DNA of 64,000 nt from Lacticaseibacillus thailandensis DSM 22698 = JCM 13996. GTDB taxonomy: Bacteria > Bacillota > Bacilli > Lactobacillales > Lactobacillaceae. The DNA lies in the NCBI RefSeq assembly GCF_001312865.1, contig NZ_BBER01000004.1:62001-126000 (forward strand), written 5' to 3'. Under the pieces are notes generated by a model. It worked only from the letters and a program-made list of their open reading frames with translations, was not told where the DNA came from and did not search any database. Positions within the stretch are counted from its first letter, which is position 1, and each line of letters starts with the position of its first letter. Positions 17,987-28,136 of this stretch are shown in pieces. The position numbers and the translations under genes were made by a program.

Positions 17987-18661
17987 TTATTCTACCGTCA
18001 GCAACGCGTCACTGTTGTTGATAGCGATGTGGCGCCGGCCGGTTTGGGTGATCCACCCGCGCGTACTAAACTCGGCCAACTTGCGACTGACCGTTTCGGG
18101 CGTGGTCCCCAAATAGGCGGCCAGGTCCTTTTTGGGTAGTGGTAAGTCAAACGCCTGGTGTCCCATTCCCGCACTGGTTTCCACCAGGTAATTGGCTAGC
18201 CGAGCTGCGACGCTAGTGGTGTTGGCCGCCGTGGCTTGGGCTTCCAGCCTGACCACCCGCTGACCCAGGGCATTGAGCACGTTTAGCGCCAACGGTGGCG
18301 TGGCCTGCAGCAGGTGCTGAAAGTCCTGGCGACTAATGGTGCACGCCTGTACCGCCGTCAACGCCGTGGCCGTGGTGGTCCGCTCTGTCGGCGTAAATAG
18401 GACGGCTTCACCATCAAAGTCGCCCAGCTGCAGTAATCGTAGCAGTTGTTCACGGCCGCTGGCGGTTGACTGTGTGACTTTGACCTGTCCCCGCGCAATG
18501 ATCACTAACGTGTCGGCATCGGTGCCCGCGGTAAACAGTTGCTCCCGGGCCTGGTACGTATGGTCACGGACCAACGCTGCGATGGCCCGCACGGCCGTTT
18601 CATCGAGCTGCCGAAAAATTGGCACCAATTGTACACACTCGATGGATGCCTGGATGTCCAT
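17987..18661 (-). CDS. Crp/Fnr-family regulator, FLP-like
   Basis: Dimeric transcription factor with an N-terminal cyclic-nucleotide-binding-like domain and a C-terminal helix-turn-helix. From ATG 18661 (GGAGG eight bases upstream) it has 224 residues. The HTH is KKDLAAYLGTTPETVSRKLAEF; its recognition helix carries E-x-x-S-R, the FNR-type reading head for TTGA half-sites. There is no FNR iron-sulphur cysteine cluster, but cysteines at about 9 and 107 stand in the same places as the redox-active pair (5 and 102) of the L. casei FLP protein, so a thiol switch is plausible. It is the last gene of the P-ATPase operon. Confidence 0.88.
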   Translation of the reverse strand: MDIQASIECVQLVPIFRQLDETAVRAIAALVRDHTYQAREQLFTAGTDADTLVIIARGQVKVTQSTASGREQLLRLLQLGDFDGEAVLFTPTERTTTATALTAVQACTISRQDFQHLLQATPPLALNVLNALGQRVVRLEAQATAANTTSVAARLANYLVETSAGMGHQAFDLPLPKKDLAAYLGTTPETVSRKLAEFSTRGWITQTGRRHIAINNSDALLTVE

Positions 18662-18692
18662 GCCACTCACCTCCCACCAACATTATACGCGC

Positions 18693-19244
18693 CTAAAACG
18701 CGTCATCGTCATCATCCTCATCATCCAGACCAGTCCGGGCGGCGTGCCCCAGCACGGCCTGGTACAGTCGGATCTGGTGCCGGTTCCAGCCGTACAACGC
18801 CGTCATTGTCGCTGCCAATGCTGGCCGCTCTTCCTGATTGGCCAAAGCAATTGCGCGCGTAACGAACAGGTTATCGGTATCCCAATCGTGCACTAACCCG
18901 TTGATGATGGTGTCTGTATCACGATACTTCTGGGCCCCGTCTTCCTTGAGCATCGTCCAGGATGCGTATTCGGACATCAAATTAGCGGGAATTTCGCCCT
19001 CATCCAGTAAGGCGTCCGCAACCCGGTCGATCCAAGTACTATTTTCCTGATTGGTCGTCCGTAACGCGGTAGCCAGTTGCGGAGCTGCGACCCCGCGAAT
19101 AAACCACGTCGCCTGACGCAACTTATTAGTGAGAATCACGTGGTTACTCAGAATGTGGTTGATCATTGCCCCAGCCGTGGGGACGTGATGGTCATGCTCA
19201 GCTCGCTCCTGTTCAACTTGATACAACGCTTCTGCCGTTGCCAT
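18693..19244 (-). CDS. Dps/ferritin-like protein with acidic tail
   Basis: Predicted four-helix ferritin-like protein, 183 residues. It starts MATAEALYQVEQERAEHDHH and contains NHVILTNKLRQATWFIRG, which resembles the first helices of Dps-like proteins of lactobacilli. The last residues are LDDEDDDDDAF, an acidic tail unlike the basic DNA-binding tails of classical Dps. It may oxidise and store iron or bind other metals. Its ATG overlaps the stop of the metallochaperone gene (TAATG), which indicates translational coupling. Confidence 0.7.
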   Translation of the reverse strand: MATAEALYQVEQERAEHDHHVPTAGAMINHILSNHVILTNKLRQATWFIRGVAAPQLATALRTTNQENSTWIDRVADALLDEGEIPANLMSEYASWTMLKEDGAQKYRDTDTIINGLVHDWDTDNLFVTRAIALANQEERPALAATMTALYGWNRHQIRLYQAVLGHAARTGLDDEDDDDDAF

Positions 19245-19477
19245 TACGCCAACTCCTTTACTTTGCTACCCACAACCGTATAACCCAACTTAGAGACCAC
19301 CGTGCTCAAGGCGTCCGCACTCGTGACGTGCGGGTCGAACTTGGCCTTTAGCTTGGCCGCGTTAAATAGCACCTTGACGGCCTGCACCCCGTCAACACCC
19401 GCCACGGCGTGCTCGATTTTCTGCATACAGGACGGGCAAGTCAGTCCGTCTAACTTCAAAATTGCCATTGTCATCAT
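19244..19477 (-). CDS. Heavy-metal-associated domain protein (CopZ-like metallochaperone)
   Basis: Cytosolic ferredoxin-like metal-binding protein of about 76 residues. The metal-binding loop is GLTCPSCMQKIEHAV, i.e. C-x-x-C, then the usual VDGVQAVKVLFNAAKLKAKFDP. It lies 21 bases after the P-ATPase gene and probably hands metal to it or removes it from the cytosol. Copper is the commonest substrate for the family, but zinc or iron-linked roles cannot be excluded here. Confidence 0.9.
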   Translation of the reverse strand: MMTMAILKLDGLTCPSCMQKIEHAVAGVDGVQAVKVLFNAAKLKAKFDPHVTSADALSTVVSKLGYTVVGSKVKELA

Positions 19478-19498
19478 TGATCAGTCCTTTCACTACCC

Positions 19499-21409
19499 TT
19501 AATTTACCTTGGTTACCGCCACATTAACTTGATGCTGATCAAGTTGCGTTGTTTTTGGCCCGCGCTGGTGGTGCAACAAGCGCAGGGCGTTAGCGATGAC
19601 CACCAGAATGGACGCTTCGTGCACCAGCATGCCACTGGCCATTTGTACGACACCGAGTACCAGGCCCAGCAACAATAACGCCACCGTGCCCACCGCGATC
19701 ACAATGTTTTGGCGCGTGACCGACCGCGTCGCTCGCGCGAGGTGCACGGCCTGGGTCAGTGTGGCAAAGGTGGGCCGGACCAATACAACATCGGCCGTAT
19801 CGAGCGCTACCGCAGTACCGCCACCCATGCCGATACCAACATCCGCCGTAGCGAGTGCGGGGGCGTCGTTAATGCCATCACCCACGAAGGCAACTTTGTG
19901 CCCTGCCGCTTGTGCTTGCCGGACCACGGTCAGTTTGTCCGCCGGCAGCAGCTCTGCTTGCACTGAGTCGATCGGTAACCCGGCCGCAATGTGTTGTGCA
20001 GACGCGTGGTTATCGCCCGTCAGCATGACCACATGCTGAATGCCCCGTTGCTTCAACGCCGTTAAGCCCGCCGCCGCGTCTGGTCGCACCACATCGTTAA
20101 TGCCGACCGCCAACCGTAACTGCCCCGCCACTGCCAGCAATACCACCGAATCACCGTGCCGCTGAATGTCATTCATTCCAGCTTGAGCGTCCCCAGTAAT
20201 GGGCACCTGGTGCGACTGCATCAACCGTAAGTTACCGACTAAATACCGCCCATCAGCACTCACCAGGCCACGGCCCTTCACGGTCGTCATGGCCGGCGCA
20301 CTTGGTAGCGGTAAGTGCTGCTCCCGGGCTGCCCGCATGATGGCCTGCGCCAGCGGGTGCTGGGAATCAGCCTCAATGGCCGCCAGCAACGCCAGGTCCG
20401 CGTCCGCATGCCCCACAAAGTCGTGCAGGTGGCTCAACGTCATTTTCCCAGTAGTAATCGTGCCGGTCTTGTCGAGCATGATCGTATCCACACCGGCGAG
20501 CGCGTCGGTCGTGGCGCCGCCTTTGAACAAAATTCCCTGACTCGCCGCGCGGCCGATACCGGCCACATTCGCCACCGGCGCACCGATCACCAGCGCGCCG
20601 GGGCAACCAAGCACCAGCATGGTAATGGCCAACCGCACGTCCAATGTAACCAGGCCGACAAGTAACGCAATCACCATCACGGCGGGCGTGTAGTACCGGG
20701 CAAAGCGGTCAATGAACCGCGCAACCGGAGCCTGTGCATCCTGGGCATCTTCCACCAGGGCCACGATTTGGCCAAAGGTGCTGTCCTCTCCGGCTGCCGT
20801 CGTGTTAATGGTCAGCGCGCCGCTATCGACGGTGGCACCGGCATAGACCTGGTCACCAGTAGTTTTAGCCACCGGTGCAGCTTCACCCGTAATGACGGCT
20901 TCTACCAGTCGGGCCGTGCCCTCCACCACCGTCCCGTCCACGGGGACCTGATCGCCAGGCCGAACCCGCACGTGCATACCAGGTTCAATATCGTCAATAT
21001 CCATGGCGGCCACGTGTCCCGCCGCGTCAACTACAGCGGCCTGTTGCGGAGCCATGTCCGTCAGGGCGCGCACTGCCGACCGGGTTTTGGCTAACGTGCG
21101 GGCTTCCAGCACGTTACCAAAAAGAAACAGGAAGGTCACAATGGCAGCCTCATTCGGCTCGCCAATGGCCAACGCCCCTACACACGCAATGGTCACCAGC
21201 AATTCAATACTGACCGTCCGCATGCGCAACGCGCTCCATGCCCGTAACGCAATCGGTATAGTGCCCAGAACGCCAGCCAGGTACATCACCCCTAACGCCA
21301 CGGCGGGTAGTCGTAGCCACCCTACCAACCAGCTCACAAGGATCAACCCTGCCAACACCAAACTTGCCTGACCAGGATGTTGGTTCAAATATTGTTGCCA
21401 CCGCATCAT
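19499..21409 (-). CDS. P1B-type heavy-metal ATPase with CPG membrane motif
   Basis: Metal-exporting or importing ATPase, 636 residues, lacking N-terminal metal-binding domains. Visible: actuator ITGEAAP, phosphorylation site MLDKTGTITTGK, ATP-binding region, hinge VGDGINDAPALATADVGIGMGGGT. The transmembrane metal site reads LVLGCPGALVIGAPVAN, so CPG replaces the CPC, SPC or CPH of better-known subgroups; I recall this variant in other lactic acid bacteria, but its metal is not established. GGAGG stands six bases before ATG 21409. It leads an operon with the chaperone, Dps-like protein and FLP-like regulator. Confidence 0.92.
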   Translation of the reverse strand: MMRWQQYLNQHPGQASLVLAGLILVSWLVGWLRLPAVALGVMYLAGVLGTIPIALRAWSALRMRTVSIELLVTIACVGALAIGEPNEAAIVTFLFLFGNVLEARTLAKTRSAVRALTDMAPQQAAVVDAAGHVAAMDIDDIEPGMHVRVRPGDQVPVDGTVVEGTARLVEAVITGEAAPVAKTTGDQVYAGATVDSGALTINTTAAGEDSTFGQIVALVEDAQDAQAPVARFIDRFARYYTPAVMVIALLVGLVTLDVRLAITMLVLGCPGALVIGAPVANVAGIGRAASQGILFKGGATTDALAGVDTIMLDKTGTITTGKMTLSHLHDFVGHADADLALLAAIEADSQHPLAQAIMRAAREQHLPLPSAPAMTTVKGRGLVSADGRYLVGNLRLMQSHQVPITGDAQAGMNDIQRHGDSVVLLAVAGQLRLAVGINDVVRPDAAAGLTALKQRGIQHVVMLTGDNHASAQHIAAGLPIDSVQAELLPADKLTVVRQAQAAGHKVAFVGDGINDAPALATADVGIGMGGGTAVALDTADVVLVRPTFATLTQAVHLARATRSVTRQNIVIAVGTVALLLLGLVLGVVQMASGMLVHEASILVVIANALRLLHHQRGPKTTQLDQHQVNVAVTKVN

Positions 21410-21476
21410 CAATCGCCTCCATTAACTTAATTGCTGCTGCATGACTATAGGCTAACTCGGAGGCCACCCCAACGAC

Positions 21477-21567
21477 CTTGATGCGGGTCAAGTTCAATCA
21501 CTAATGCTAGTTGTCATATTATCGGACGTGAATACACTTACAAGATTAGAATATGACATCCTGTCAT
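21477..21567 (-). promoter_or_regulatory. Control region of the metal/redox operon
   Basis: On the minus strand a promoter TTGTAA-16-TAATAT is framed by an inverted repeat: TGTCATATT just upstream of the -35 and AATATGACA overlapping the -10 (plus-strand 21550-21558 and 21512-21520). A further short palindrome ATGACATCCTGTCAT lies at 21553-21567. Downstream of the promoter is CTTGA-TGCGGG-TCAAG (21477-21492), the symmetry and half-site spacing expected for an FNR/FLP-type dimer. The operon encodes such a regulator, so autoregulation is likely. Confidence 0.7.
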
Positions 21568-21736
21568 GTACCGTTCTGGTTTAGCCTTCGCCAAGAACTA
21601 TTCTTGTTGGTACGCCACCCGTAACCGGTTACTATTCGTCAGAATATTGCTATTAGGTAACCAATACGCGTATAATTGATATAAGGCATTAACAATTGTT
21701 AGATACGTAAACGCTAATCAAACGGGGGTGACCGCA

Positions 21737-22836
21737 ATGAAAGTAATGATGGCTTTGGAAAATGTGGTGATGGACGGCGTCAAACGAGCCTCGACTGTGC
21801 TGGCCAACGCGCTCACCGACCATTACGATATGTATTATTACTCGTTGGCCGACGCCCCCCGCTACTTTGAACTTGACGCCCCCCTGATCATCGCGGATCC
21901 ACCAACTGATCCACACCGGCTAACTTCTTCGGTAGCCAACCCTACGAAGTATTCGCCGACCAGATTGGTGATATGCTGGCGACCATTGAACGACTTAAAA
22001 TCGACATGGTCATCCTCCCGGCCGGACTCCTGACCAGTTTTGCCCCCCTGATTCGCGCCAAACTGCCCGCCGTGGGCTTAATTGGCTGGATGCACAATAA
22101 TTACGACACCTACGTCAACGACTATTACGGTTACATGCGCAAGGAGTTCCGCGCTGGTCTACGCGCCGTGGACACCCTGGTGACGCTCACGGAATCCGAC
22201 TTCCACTCGTACAGCGCGTACAACCAGCACACGGTCAAAATCTACAACCCCATTACCATCCAGGCCACCGGACGCGCAAACCTGGACACGCAATCGGTAG
22301 CCTTCACCGGGCGCATCGCCATCGAGCACAAGGGCATTGACTTGCTGCTCGAAGCCACGCGCAACCTCTACCCCGGCTGGCATATCAACATTGCTGGTAG
22401 CGGCGACGACGAAAACATGGCCGTCTTTAACCAACTGATGGATTTCTGGCACTTACACGACCGCGTCCATTTCCGCGGCCCACTCAAGGACGCGGAGCTC
22501 ACACAGCACTACGAAGACGCAGCCATCTTTGCTTCCACCTCGCGTTGGGAGGGGATGCCCCTCGTGATTGGTGAGGCAATGGCCTTCGGGTTACCCATTG
22601 TGGCCATGGAAAACACCGGCAGCCGTGAGTTTATCGGTAACGACGAGTTCGGCATCATCACGCGCCCCGGCGATCCCGACGACTTTATGCACCACCTCAA
22701 CCGCATGATTGCCAACCGTGAATTACGTAAGTACTACGCGGAACAGTCCTTGAAGCGCGCACAAGACTTTAACATCGACAAAATTGTGGCTGATTGGCGG
22801 CCGATTATTGAACGTCTGCCCGTCCCAGAGCCATAA
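21737..22836 (+). CDS. Family 4 glycosyltransferase (one frame break)
   Basis: Probable cytosolic GT-B glycosyltransferase of about 366 residues acting on a cell-envelope glycan or glycolipid; donor and acceptor unknown. The N-terminus MKVMMALENVVMDGVKRAS and the C-terminal donor site FASTSRWEGMPLVIGEAMAFGLPIV with the following MENTGSREFIG are typical of GT4. The frame changes near 21918 (HRL to PANFFGSQPYEVF), repaired by one base. GGGGGTG precedes the ATG. It is monocistronic with a strong terminator. Confidence 0.85.
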
Positions 22837-22841
22837 CGTCA

Positions 22842-22882
22842 AAGAAGGTGTACCGATAATGAATATCGGTACACCTTCTTTA
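22842..22882 (+). terminator. Terminator after the glycosyltransferase
   Basis: AAGAAGGTGTACCGAT pairs with ATCGGTACACCTTCTT and is followed by T3A and TT; the A-rich left side makes it usable for the convergent HAD gene too. Confidence 0.85.
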
Positions 22883-22894
22883 TTGTGACGCTTT

Positions 22895-23714
22895 TTACAA
22901 GAGTTGCTGCAGGCCGTAACCCACACCATCCTCATCGTTGGACTTGGTGATCACTTGGCCCACCGCTTTGATCTCAGGCAGGGCGTTTGCCATCACCACC
23001 GGCGTGCCCACCATCTTCAGCATGGGTAGGTCGTTATGACCATCACCAAATGCCGCGGTATCAGCCGGCTGGAGGTGTTCACGCGTCATGATGTAGTTGA
23101 TGCCGCGCGACTTTTGTGCTTCAATATGGGTCACCTCTAGGTACGCCGTCCCCGACTGCGCAATCGCCACGTGAGGTAGTTGCAGGCTCCGGACAAATTG
23201 TTGTAGACGCGCCATTTCGTCACGATCAAAGGTGATCATCATCACCTTAAAGACCGGTTCCGTGGGACTGGTCAGGACGGTCCGCCAATCAGCCAACGTC
23301 GGGGTTTGGCCGGTCAGTTTAGCTTCATAGCGCAAACCAGGCGTCACACGGTCGGCATACCATCGGTTCAGGTCATAAAAACTGAGGCTGACATTGGGAA
23401 AATCCGTGGCCACCGCCCGCAACAGCGTCGTGGCCGCCAAAAACTCGATGGTCCGCTGACTAATCACGTTCCAGCCATGGGCACCCGGTTGGTAAATCAA
23501 GCCCCCGTTAAAACCGATTTGTGGGGCGTGCAAATTTAGCATGTGGATGGCGGCGGCCATCTCCATGGGTGCACGTGCTGATACCAGGGTGAGTGGCACC
23601 CCGCTGTGCTTGATCATCGCGGCATTCGTGGCACTAACAACGCCAGCACTATTCAGCAGCGTGCCGTCCATATCACAAAAAAAACGTGTCTAATCGTCCC
23701 CAAAACTCATCCAC
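22895..23714 (-). CDS. HAD-superfamily phosphatase, Cof-type (one frame break at the start)
   Basis: Cof-type sugar phosphatase, about 272 residues. From a GTG start at 23714 the product begins VDEFWGRLDTFFCDMDGTLLNSAG if the T8 run near 23681 is seven bases; as written the frame starts only at the internal MDGTLL. Other motifs: LVSARAPMEMAA (motif II; S-A-R), KSRGINYIM (motif III), AFGDGHNDLPMLKMVGTPVVMANA (motif IV). GAGG stands close before the GTG. Substrate unknown. Confidence 0.82.
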
Positions 23715-23839
23715 CGTCCTCATAATTCAATATCACCAGTGTACACCATGTTGGGCAAAGGTTGGACGTTGTGCACGTCCCAATACCCCACTTTCCAACG
23801 CCATACTTTCATAATCATGACACACACTAAGGGACAACA

Positions 23840-23873
23840 AAGCACCGCCATCATGCGGGTGGCGGTGCTCATC
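23840..23873. terminator. Hairpin between HAD and oxidoreductase genes
   Basis: AGCACCGCCA and TGGCGGTGCT form a perfect 10-bp stem. It lies just after the oxidoreductase stop (minus strand), where TTTGTTG follows it. Confidence 0.7.
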
Positions 23874-23881
23874 AGAATTGG

Positions 23882-24860
23882 TTATGCGCGCGTAATGACA
23901 ATTTTGCCCGCTTGGTGGCCCGTCTCAAGTTGCGTGCGCGCCTGGTTCAGGTGTGCGGCGTCGATTCCGCCCCGAATGATCGTCGTCGTGGTGTGGTGGA
24001 TCGTCCCGTCGACCAGTAGTTGCAATACGTGGCTGAGAATCTCACCTTGAGAGTCCAGCTCGTAGCCGTACTTGCTCTTGGTAAACATCAATTCCCAGTC
24101 TAGTGATTGGGCGCGACTTTGTAGTCGGCGGATAGGAAAGTGGTCATCATTACCACCAACGTTGACGATGTGACCGAACGGCCGGGTCAAGTGGACCGAT
24201 TCCGTCAGGTACTGATCCACACCCATTAAGTTGATGGTGGCATCAACGGTCGTGCCGGCCATCTGGCTTCCAGGTCCTCATGATAATCCAACGTAACGTC
24301 CACGCCGTTTTGGCGCAACCAATCATAATGCCGTGGGCTGGCAGTGGCGTAGACCTTGATGCCCGCCCAGTGGCTAACTGGCTCAAAATACTGCCAACGC
24401 CACCAGCACCATTAAGCACCAGCACGCTACGGCCAAGATTGGCATCCGCCGCCGGGATAAACCCCACCTTATCGAAGAGGATCTCCCAGGCGGTCAAAGA
24501 CGTCAGCGGCATCCCCGCCAGTGGCGCCCAGTCCGTTAATGCATCAGGGACCAGTGCTGTCAGGCGTTCGTCAACGGCTTCCTGCTCCGCCCATGCCCCC
24601 GGGCGGACAGCCGAACCCGCGTACATGATGCGGTCACCAACCTGATACTTTTGCGCTTGGTCACCCATGGCCACCACGCGGCCGACCGCGTCGTAACCAA
24701 ACACTTGTTGATCATCGCCAGTTACCCGGGCTAAAGCCTTCACGTCGTGGGGATTGATGGCCACGGCGTCGACGGCCACCACCACATCATGGGGCAATGG
24801 CGTCGGATCTGTGAGCGTTTCATCAACCAACTGTTGGTTTCGTGCAATTACTGCGTGCAT
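23882..24860 (-). CDS. Zinc-type alcohol dehydrogenase-like quinone oxidoreductase (two frame breaks)
   Basis: MDR-superfamily NAD(P)H-dependent oxidoreductase without the catalytic zinc cysteines. N-terminal GroES-like domain (AINPHDVKAL, FGYDAVGRVVAMG), cofactor loop VLNGAGGVGSILSQLA. The frame is lost at about 24380 and regained at about 24262; the intervening frame reads HWAGIKVYATAS...HYDWLRQNGVDVTLDY, so one gene of about 326 residues is present. AAGGAGG precedes the ATG. It is divergent from an aldo/keto reductase, with shared control region. Confidence 0.85.
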
Positions 24861-25031
24861 CTTTTGTCCTCCTTAATCGCTTTGCTTTCATCATACACCA
24901 GATTATGACGTAAACTATTTTTTTTGTAAGTTGATTGACCACAAGTCCACTTATGGTTGTAAGATGGAAGTACGTGAGTTACTCATCGTTACTTTGGTGA
25001 TGACACGTACTACGGAAAGGAAGTATTGTTC
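24861..25031. promoter_or_regulatory. Divergent control region between the two oxidoreductases
   Basis: A partly symmetrical element GTACGTGAGTTACTCATC ... GATGACACGTAC lies at about 24972-25011, just upstream of the aldo/keto reductase SD. It may be an operator for an unlinked redox regulator or a leader hairpin. A T8 run with flanking AT-rich sequence precedes it. Confidence 0.4.
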
Positions 25032-25872
25032 ATGCAAAAACAGTTCCGTTTTGATGACGACCTAGTCGTTAACCGCTTGGGCTACGGTACCATGCAGCTA
25101 CCCGGCAAAGGTGTCTGGGCCCGCTACCGACCCGAAGCGTGCCAGCGAGGTCATCACGACCGCCATCGATCACGGCGTCAACTTTATCGATACCGCCGAT
25201 GCTTACGGCCCGCTATATTCCAACCTGTACGTCCGCGACGCGTTGCGCCAGCGGCCCAACGCCAAGGTCATGGTAGCAACCAAGGTGGGCTTTACCCGCC
25301 AGGGCCCAAACAAGTGGACGGAGTTGGGCGACCCCGCTTACCTACGCCAGCAAGTTGAACTGAACTTGTTCACGTTGGGCTTGGACCACATTGACCTGAT
25401 GCAGTTGCACCGCATTGATAGCCGCTACAGCATCGAGGAACAGGTTGGTGTTCTGGCCGACATGCAAAAGGAAGGCAAGATCAAGCACATTGGGTTGAGC
25501 CAAGTCTCAGTCGACCAAATCAAAGCCGCCCGTAAGGTAGCTCCAATCGTATCCGTACAAAATCGGTACAACCTGATTGACCGGGCTGATGAGGACGTGC
25601 TAAATTATGCCACCCAAGAGCACATTGCGTTCATCCCGTGGTTCCCACTCGCAACGGGTAAGTTGACCGCGGGCGACACGCTGTCCACCATTGCTGCCAA
25701 GTACAATGCCAGCCCCGCACAAATTGCGTTGGCTTGGTTATTGCAGCGTTCCGACGTTATCCTGCCGATTCCGGGCACCTCGAACCCAGACCATGCCGTC
25801 CAGAACATTGCGGCCGCTAACATCACCCTGAGTGGTGATGATCAGACACAATTGGACCGCTTGGCTGATTAA
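25032..25872 (+). CDS. Aldo/keto reductase (one frame break)
   Basis: NADPH-dependent (alpha/beta)8-barrel reductase, about 279 residues. Visible: GYGTMQLPG at the start, FIDTADAYGP (catalytic D and Y), KVGFTRQG (catalytic K), LDHIDLMQLHRID (catalytic H), and C-terminal cofactor motif PIPGTSNPDHAVQNI. The frame changes near 25118 in GTCTGGGCCC, continuous if one G is removed. GGAAAGGAAG precedes the ATG. A hairpin follows at 25910-25966. Confidence 0.88.
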
Positions 25873-25909
25873 GCTGCGCCATTACCTGATCCAAGCTAAC
25901 CAGTAAATC

Positions 25910-25966
25910 AAAGCAGCGCTACCCCACCCAGCCATGCAGGTGGCAGGTACGGGTAACGCTGTTTTA
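25910..25966 (+). terminator. Terminator after the aldo/keto reductase
   Basis: AGCAGCGCTACCC pairs with GGGTAACGCTG (one mismatch) around a loop containing a second short stem; TTTTATT follows. Confidence 0.7.
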
Positions 25967-25981
25967 TTGGCTCACGACCGT

Positions 25982-27934
25982 TTAGGCGTGGCGTTGAAAC
26001 CATTCCATAATGGCTTCCATACGCTCAATACGTAGGTTTGGCAGGCCCGACCGGGAAAGTTCGTGGTTACTCCCAGGGAAGCGGACAAACTCCGTCTCCA
26101 CCCCTTGCAACTTCAAGGCGTTGTAGAACTGCTCACCCTGCTCAATTGGGCAACGGCGATCTTCCTCACCGTGCAAAATCAGAATCGGTGACTGGGCCTG
26201 GTCAACGTACTTGAGTGGGCTGCGGTCCCACCATGCGGCGGCGTTTTCCAGGCCACTTTCCCACCGGTCGTCCAGGTTGGTGGGGAGGAAGTCCCAACCA
26301 ATGTCACTGGTCCCAAACATGCTGACCCAGTTGGAGATGGAACGGCAGGTAGCCACGGCCCGGAAACGGTCCGTGTGCGTTTCGATCCAGTTGGACATAA
26401 AGCCCCCGTATGAACCACCCGTGGCGTAAACGTGGGTGTCGTCAATATCGGGATCCAGTTGTTCAGCCACATCCACCGCCTGCATCAGGTCAGCAAAATC
26501 ATTATCACCATAATCGGCAAAGACGTCGTGTGCAAAGTCGTTGCCGTACGTCGCCCCGCCCCGCGGTTCAACGTAATGACACCGTAACCAGCATTAGCCA
26601 ACACCTGTAGCTCGTGGTAGAACGTCTCACCGTACGCCGCGAAGGGGCCACCATGCACGTACAAGATTGCTGGGTGGGCGGTTCCTGCTGGTACCCCAAC
26701 TGGCCGGTAATACCAGCCCTGCAGATGCCGGCCCTCACGGTCAAAGCTGAAATCGTCGGGCGCCACCGTCGTATGCTCCTGCGACCACGTAGTGTTGGGA
26801 TCGTACACTAATTCGGGCTCGGACGCACCCACTGCGCAGTAGTACAACTGGCTCGGGGTCGTGATGGTACTTTGCGTGTAATACACGCCCTGACCATCGG
26901 CAGTCAGCGCAAAGTCGGTCACGTGTAAACGCCCGTCAACAACGACTTGCGTGTGGCCATCGTTGTCGATGGTACGTAACCCCACACAGCCGTGCCGGGA
27001 CGACGCGTAGGTAATTTGCTGGTTATCATTCCACGCAGCCACACGCCCACTAAGGTTCTGTTGCGTATCAGCGGCTAACTCGGCCCCGATTTCCACATCT
27101 TCATCATCAAAGACACGCCGCACCGCGCCACTTTGGCAATCCGCGACAAACAGGGTCTGTGACAGCCACCCCGTATCCTCGTTGGGATTACCCGCAAACA
27201 GCAACTGGTGCCCGTCCGGACTGAAGGCCACCGCGCTAAACGTCCCGAACTCCATACCGGTATCGAGACGCACCGGCTGATCCTGCCCGGGCGTCAACAG
27301 CAACAGCACACTTGCCACCCGCTGCGGCCGGTCAGTGGCAACGGTACGGTCTAGGGCTAATTGTCCTTGCGCACTCACCGCCGCCAGGGTAAACGTGGTG
27401 TCATCCTGGTACAACTGCTGGGTCGCTGCCTGCGCCCAGCCCTGTTTATATAGTAGGAACCGGCGACGTTCATCTAGCAACCACGGCCCGTTGTCCTGGT
27501 AGTGCAGACGCGTGACCCGCGTGGCGTGGGGCAGAGTTGTTGGGTGCTGGGGATGTTGTTCCGTCACCTGCACAAACCAACCATCACCAGTGGGATCCCA
27601 CTGGAACCCCGTGACACCGTCTGCAAACCAAGTACGCTGGGTCGCCGCTCCGCCAGTAAAGGCCTGCGTAAAGACCTGGTCGTGACCCGCAGCATCGTGG
27701 CTCAAAAAAAGCAATGGTCGACCCGTCTGGCCCCAAGGCCGCCGCGGTATCGTGTTGCTGATCGTGACCTAAACTAACCCGCGCCCCCGTGGCCCGGTTT
27801 TGGAAGTACAAGCGGTGCCGATAATCATTATGGGCCTGATCGATCCAATTCTCGTTAAACACCACGCCCGCCGCGGTCGGGACGGGCCGTGACAAAGTCT
27901 TGATGTTGTATAAATCCGTTGTGCGTACGCGCAA
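25982..27934 (-). CDS. S9-family prolyl oligopeptidase/acylaminoacyl peptidase (two frame breaks)
   Basis: Cytosolic serine peptidase with an N-terminal beta-propeller and a C-terminal alpha/beta hydrolase domain, about 650 residues merged. Catalytic serine in GGSYGGFMSNW, aspartate near ILHGEEDRRCP, histidine in GSNHELSRSG. Frames break at a T7 run near 27703-27709 (six T restores TIAFLSHDAAGHDQVF) and near 26560 (one extra C restores TLNPRGGATYGN). The N-terminus MRVRTTDLYNIKTLSRPV is typical. Product likely trims short peptides. Confidence 0.88.
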
Positions 27935-28046
27935 AACAATCCCTCCTCAGGTGCAATCTTTGATATTATTGTAATCACATTCTAATCCTTTTACCATTTA
28001 ATTGCGAATTTCTGGGGCGCACGGACCAACAATGCGTGTGTGCAAC

Positions 28047-28082
28047 ATAAGGGGCCAGCAAATGACTTTGCTGCCCCCCTAA
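28047..28082 (-). terminator. Terminator-like hairpin after the M20 peptidase
   Basis: GGGGCAGCAAA pairs with TTTGCTGGCCCC (one bulge) on the minus strand with only a short T-rich tail. It lies about 55 bases after the M20 stop, at the 3' end of the amidohydrolase-oppA-M20 unit. Confidence 0.6.
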
Positions 28083-28136
28083 GTGTCCCCCGAAAACTTG
28101 GCACCAGTCATTCCCCGCTGTACCCACCGTGAATGG

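Noticed and set aside
21204-21497. Frame upstream of and overlapping the P-ATPase start
   Set aside because: It covers the FNR-like site, has no good SD and is out of frame with the real gene.
23882-25872. Operon of the two oxidoreductases
   Set aside because: They are divergent, on opposite strands, so only the control region is shared.
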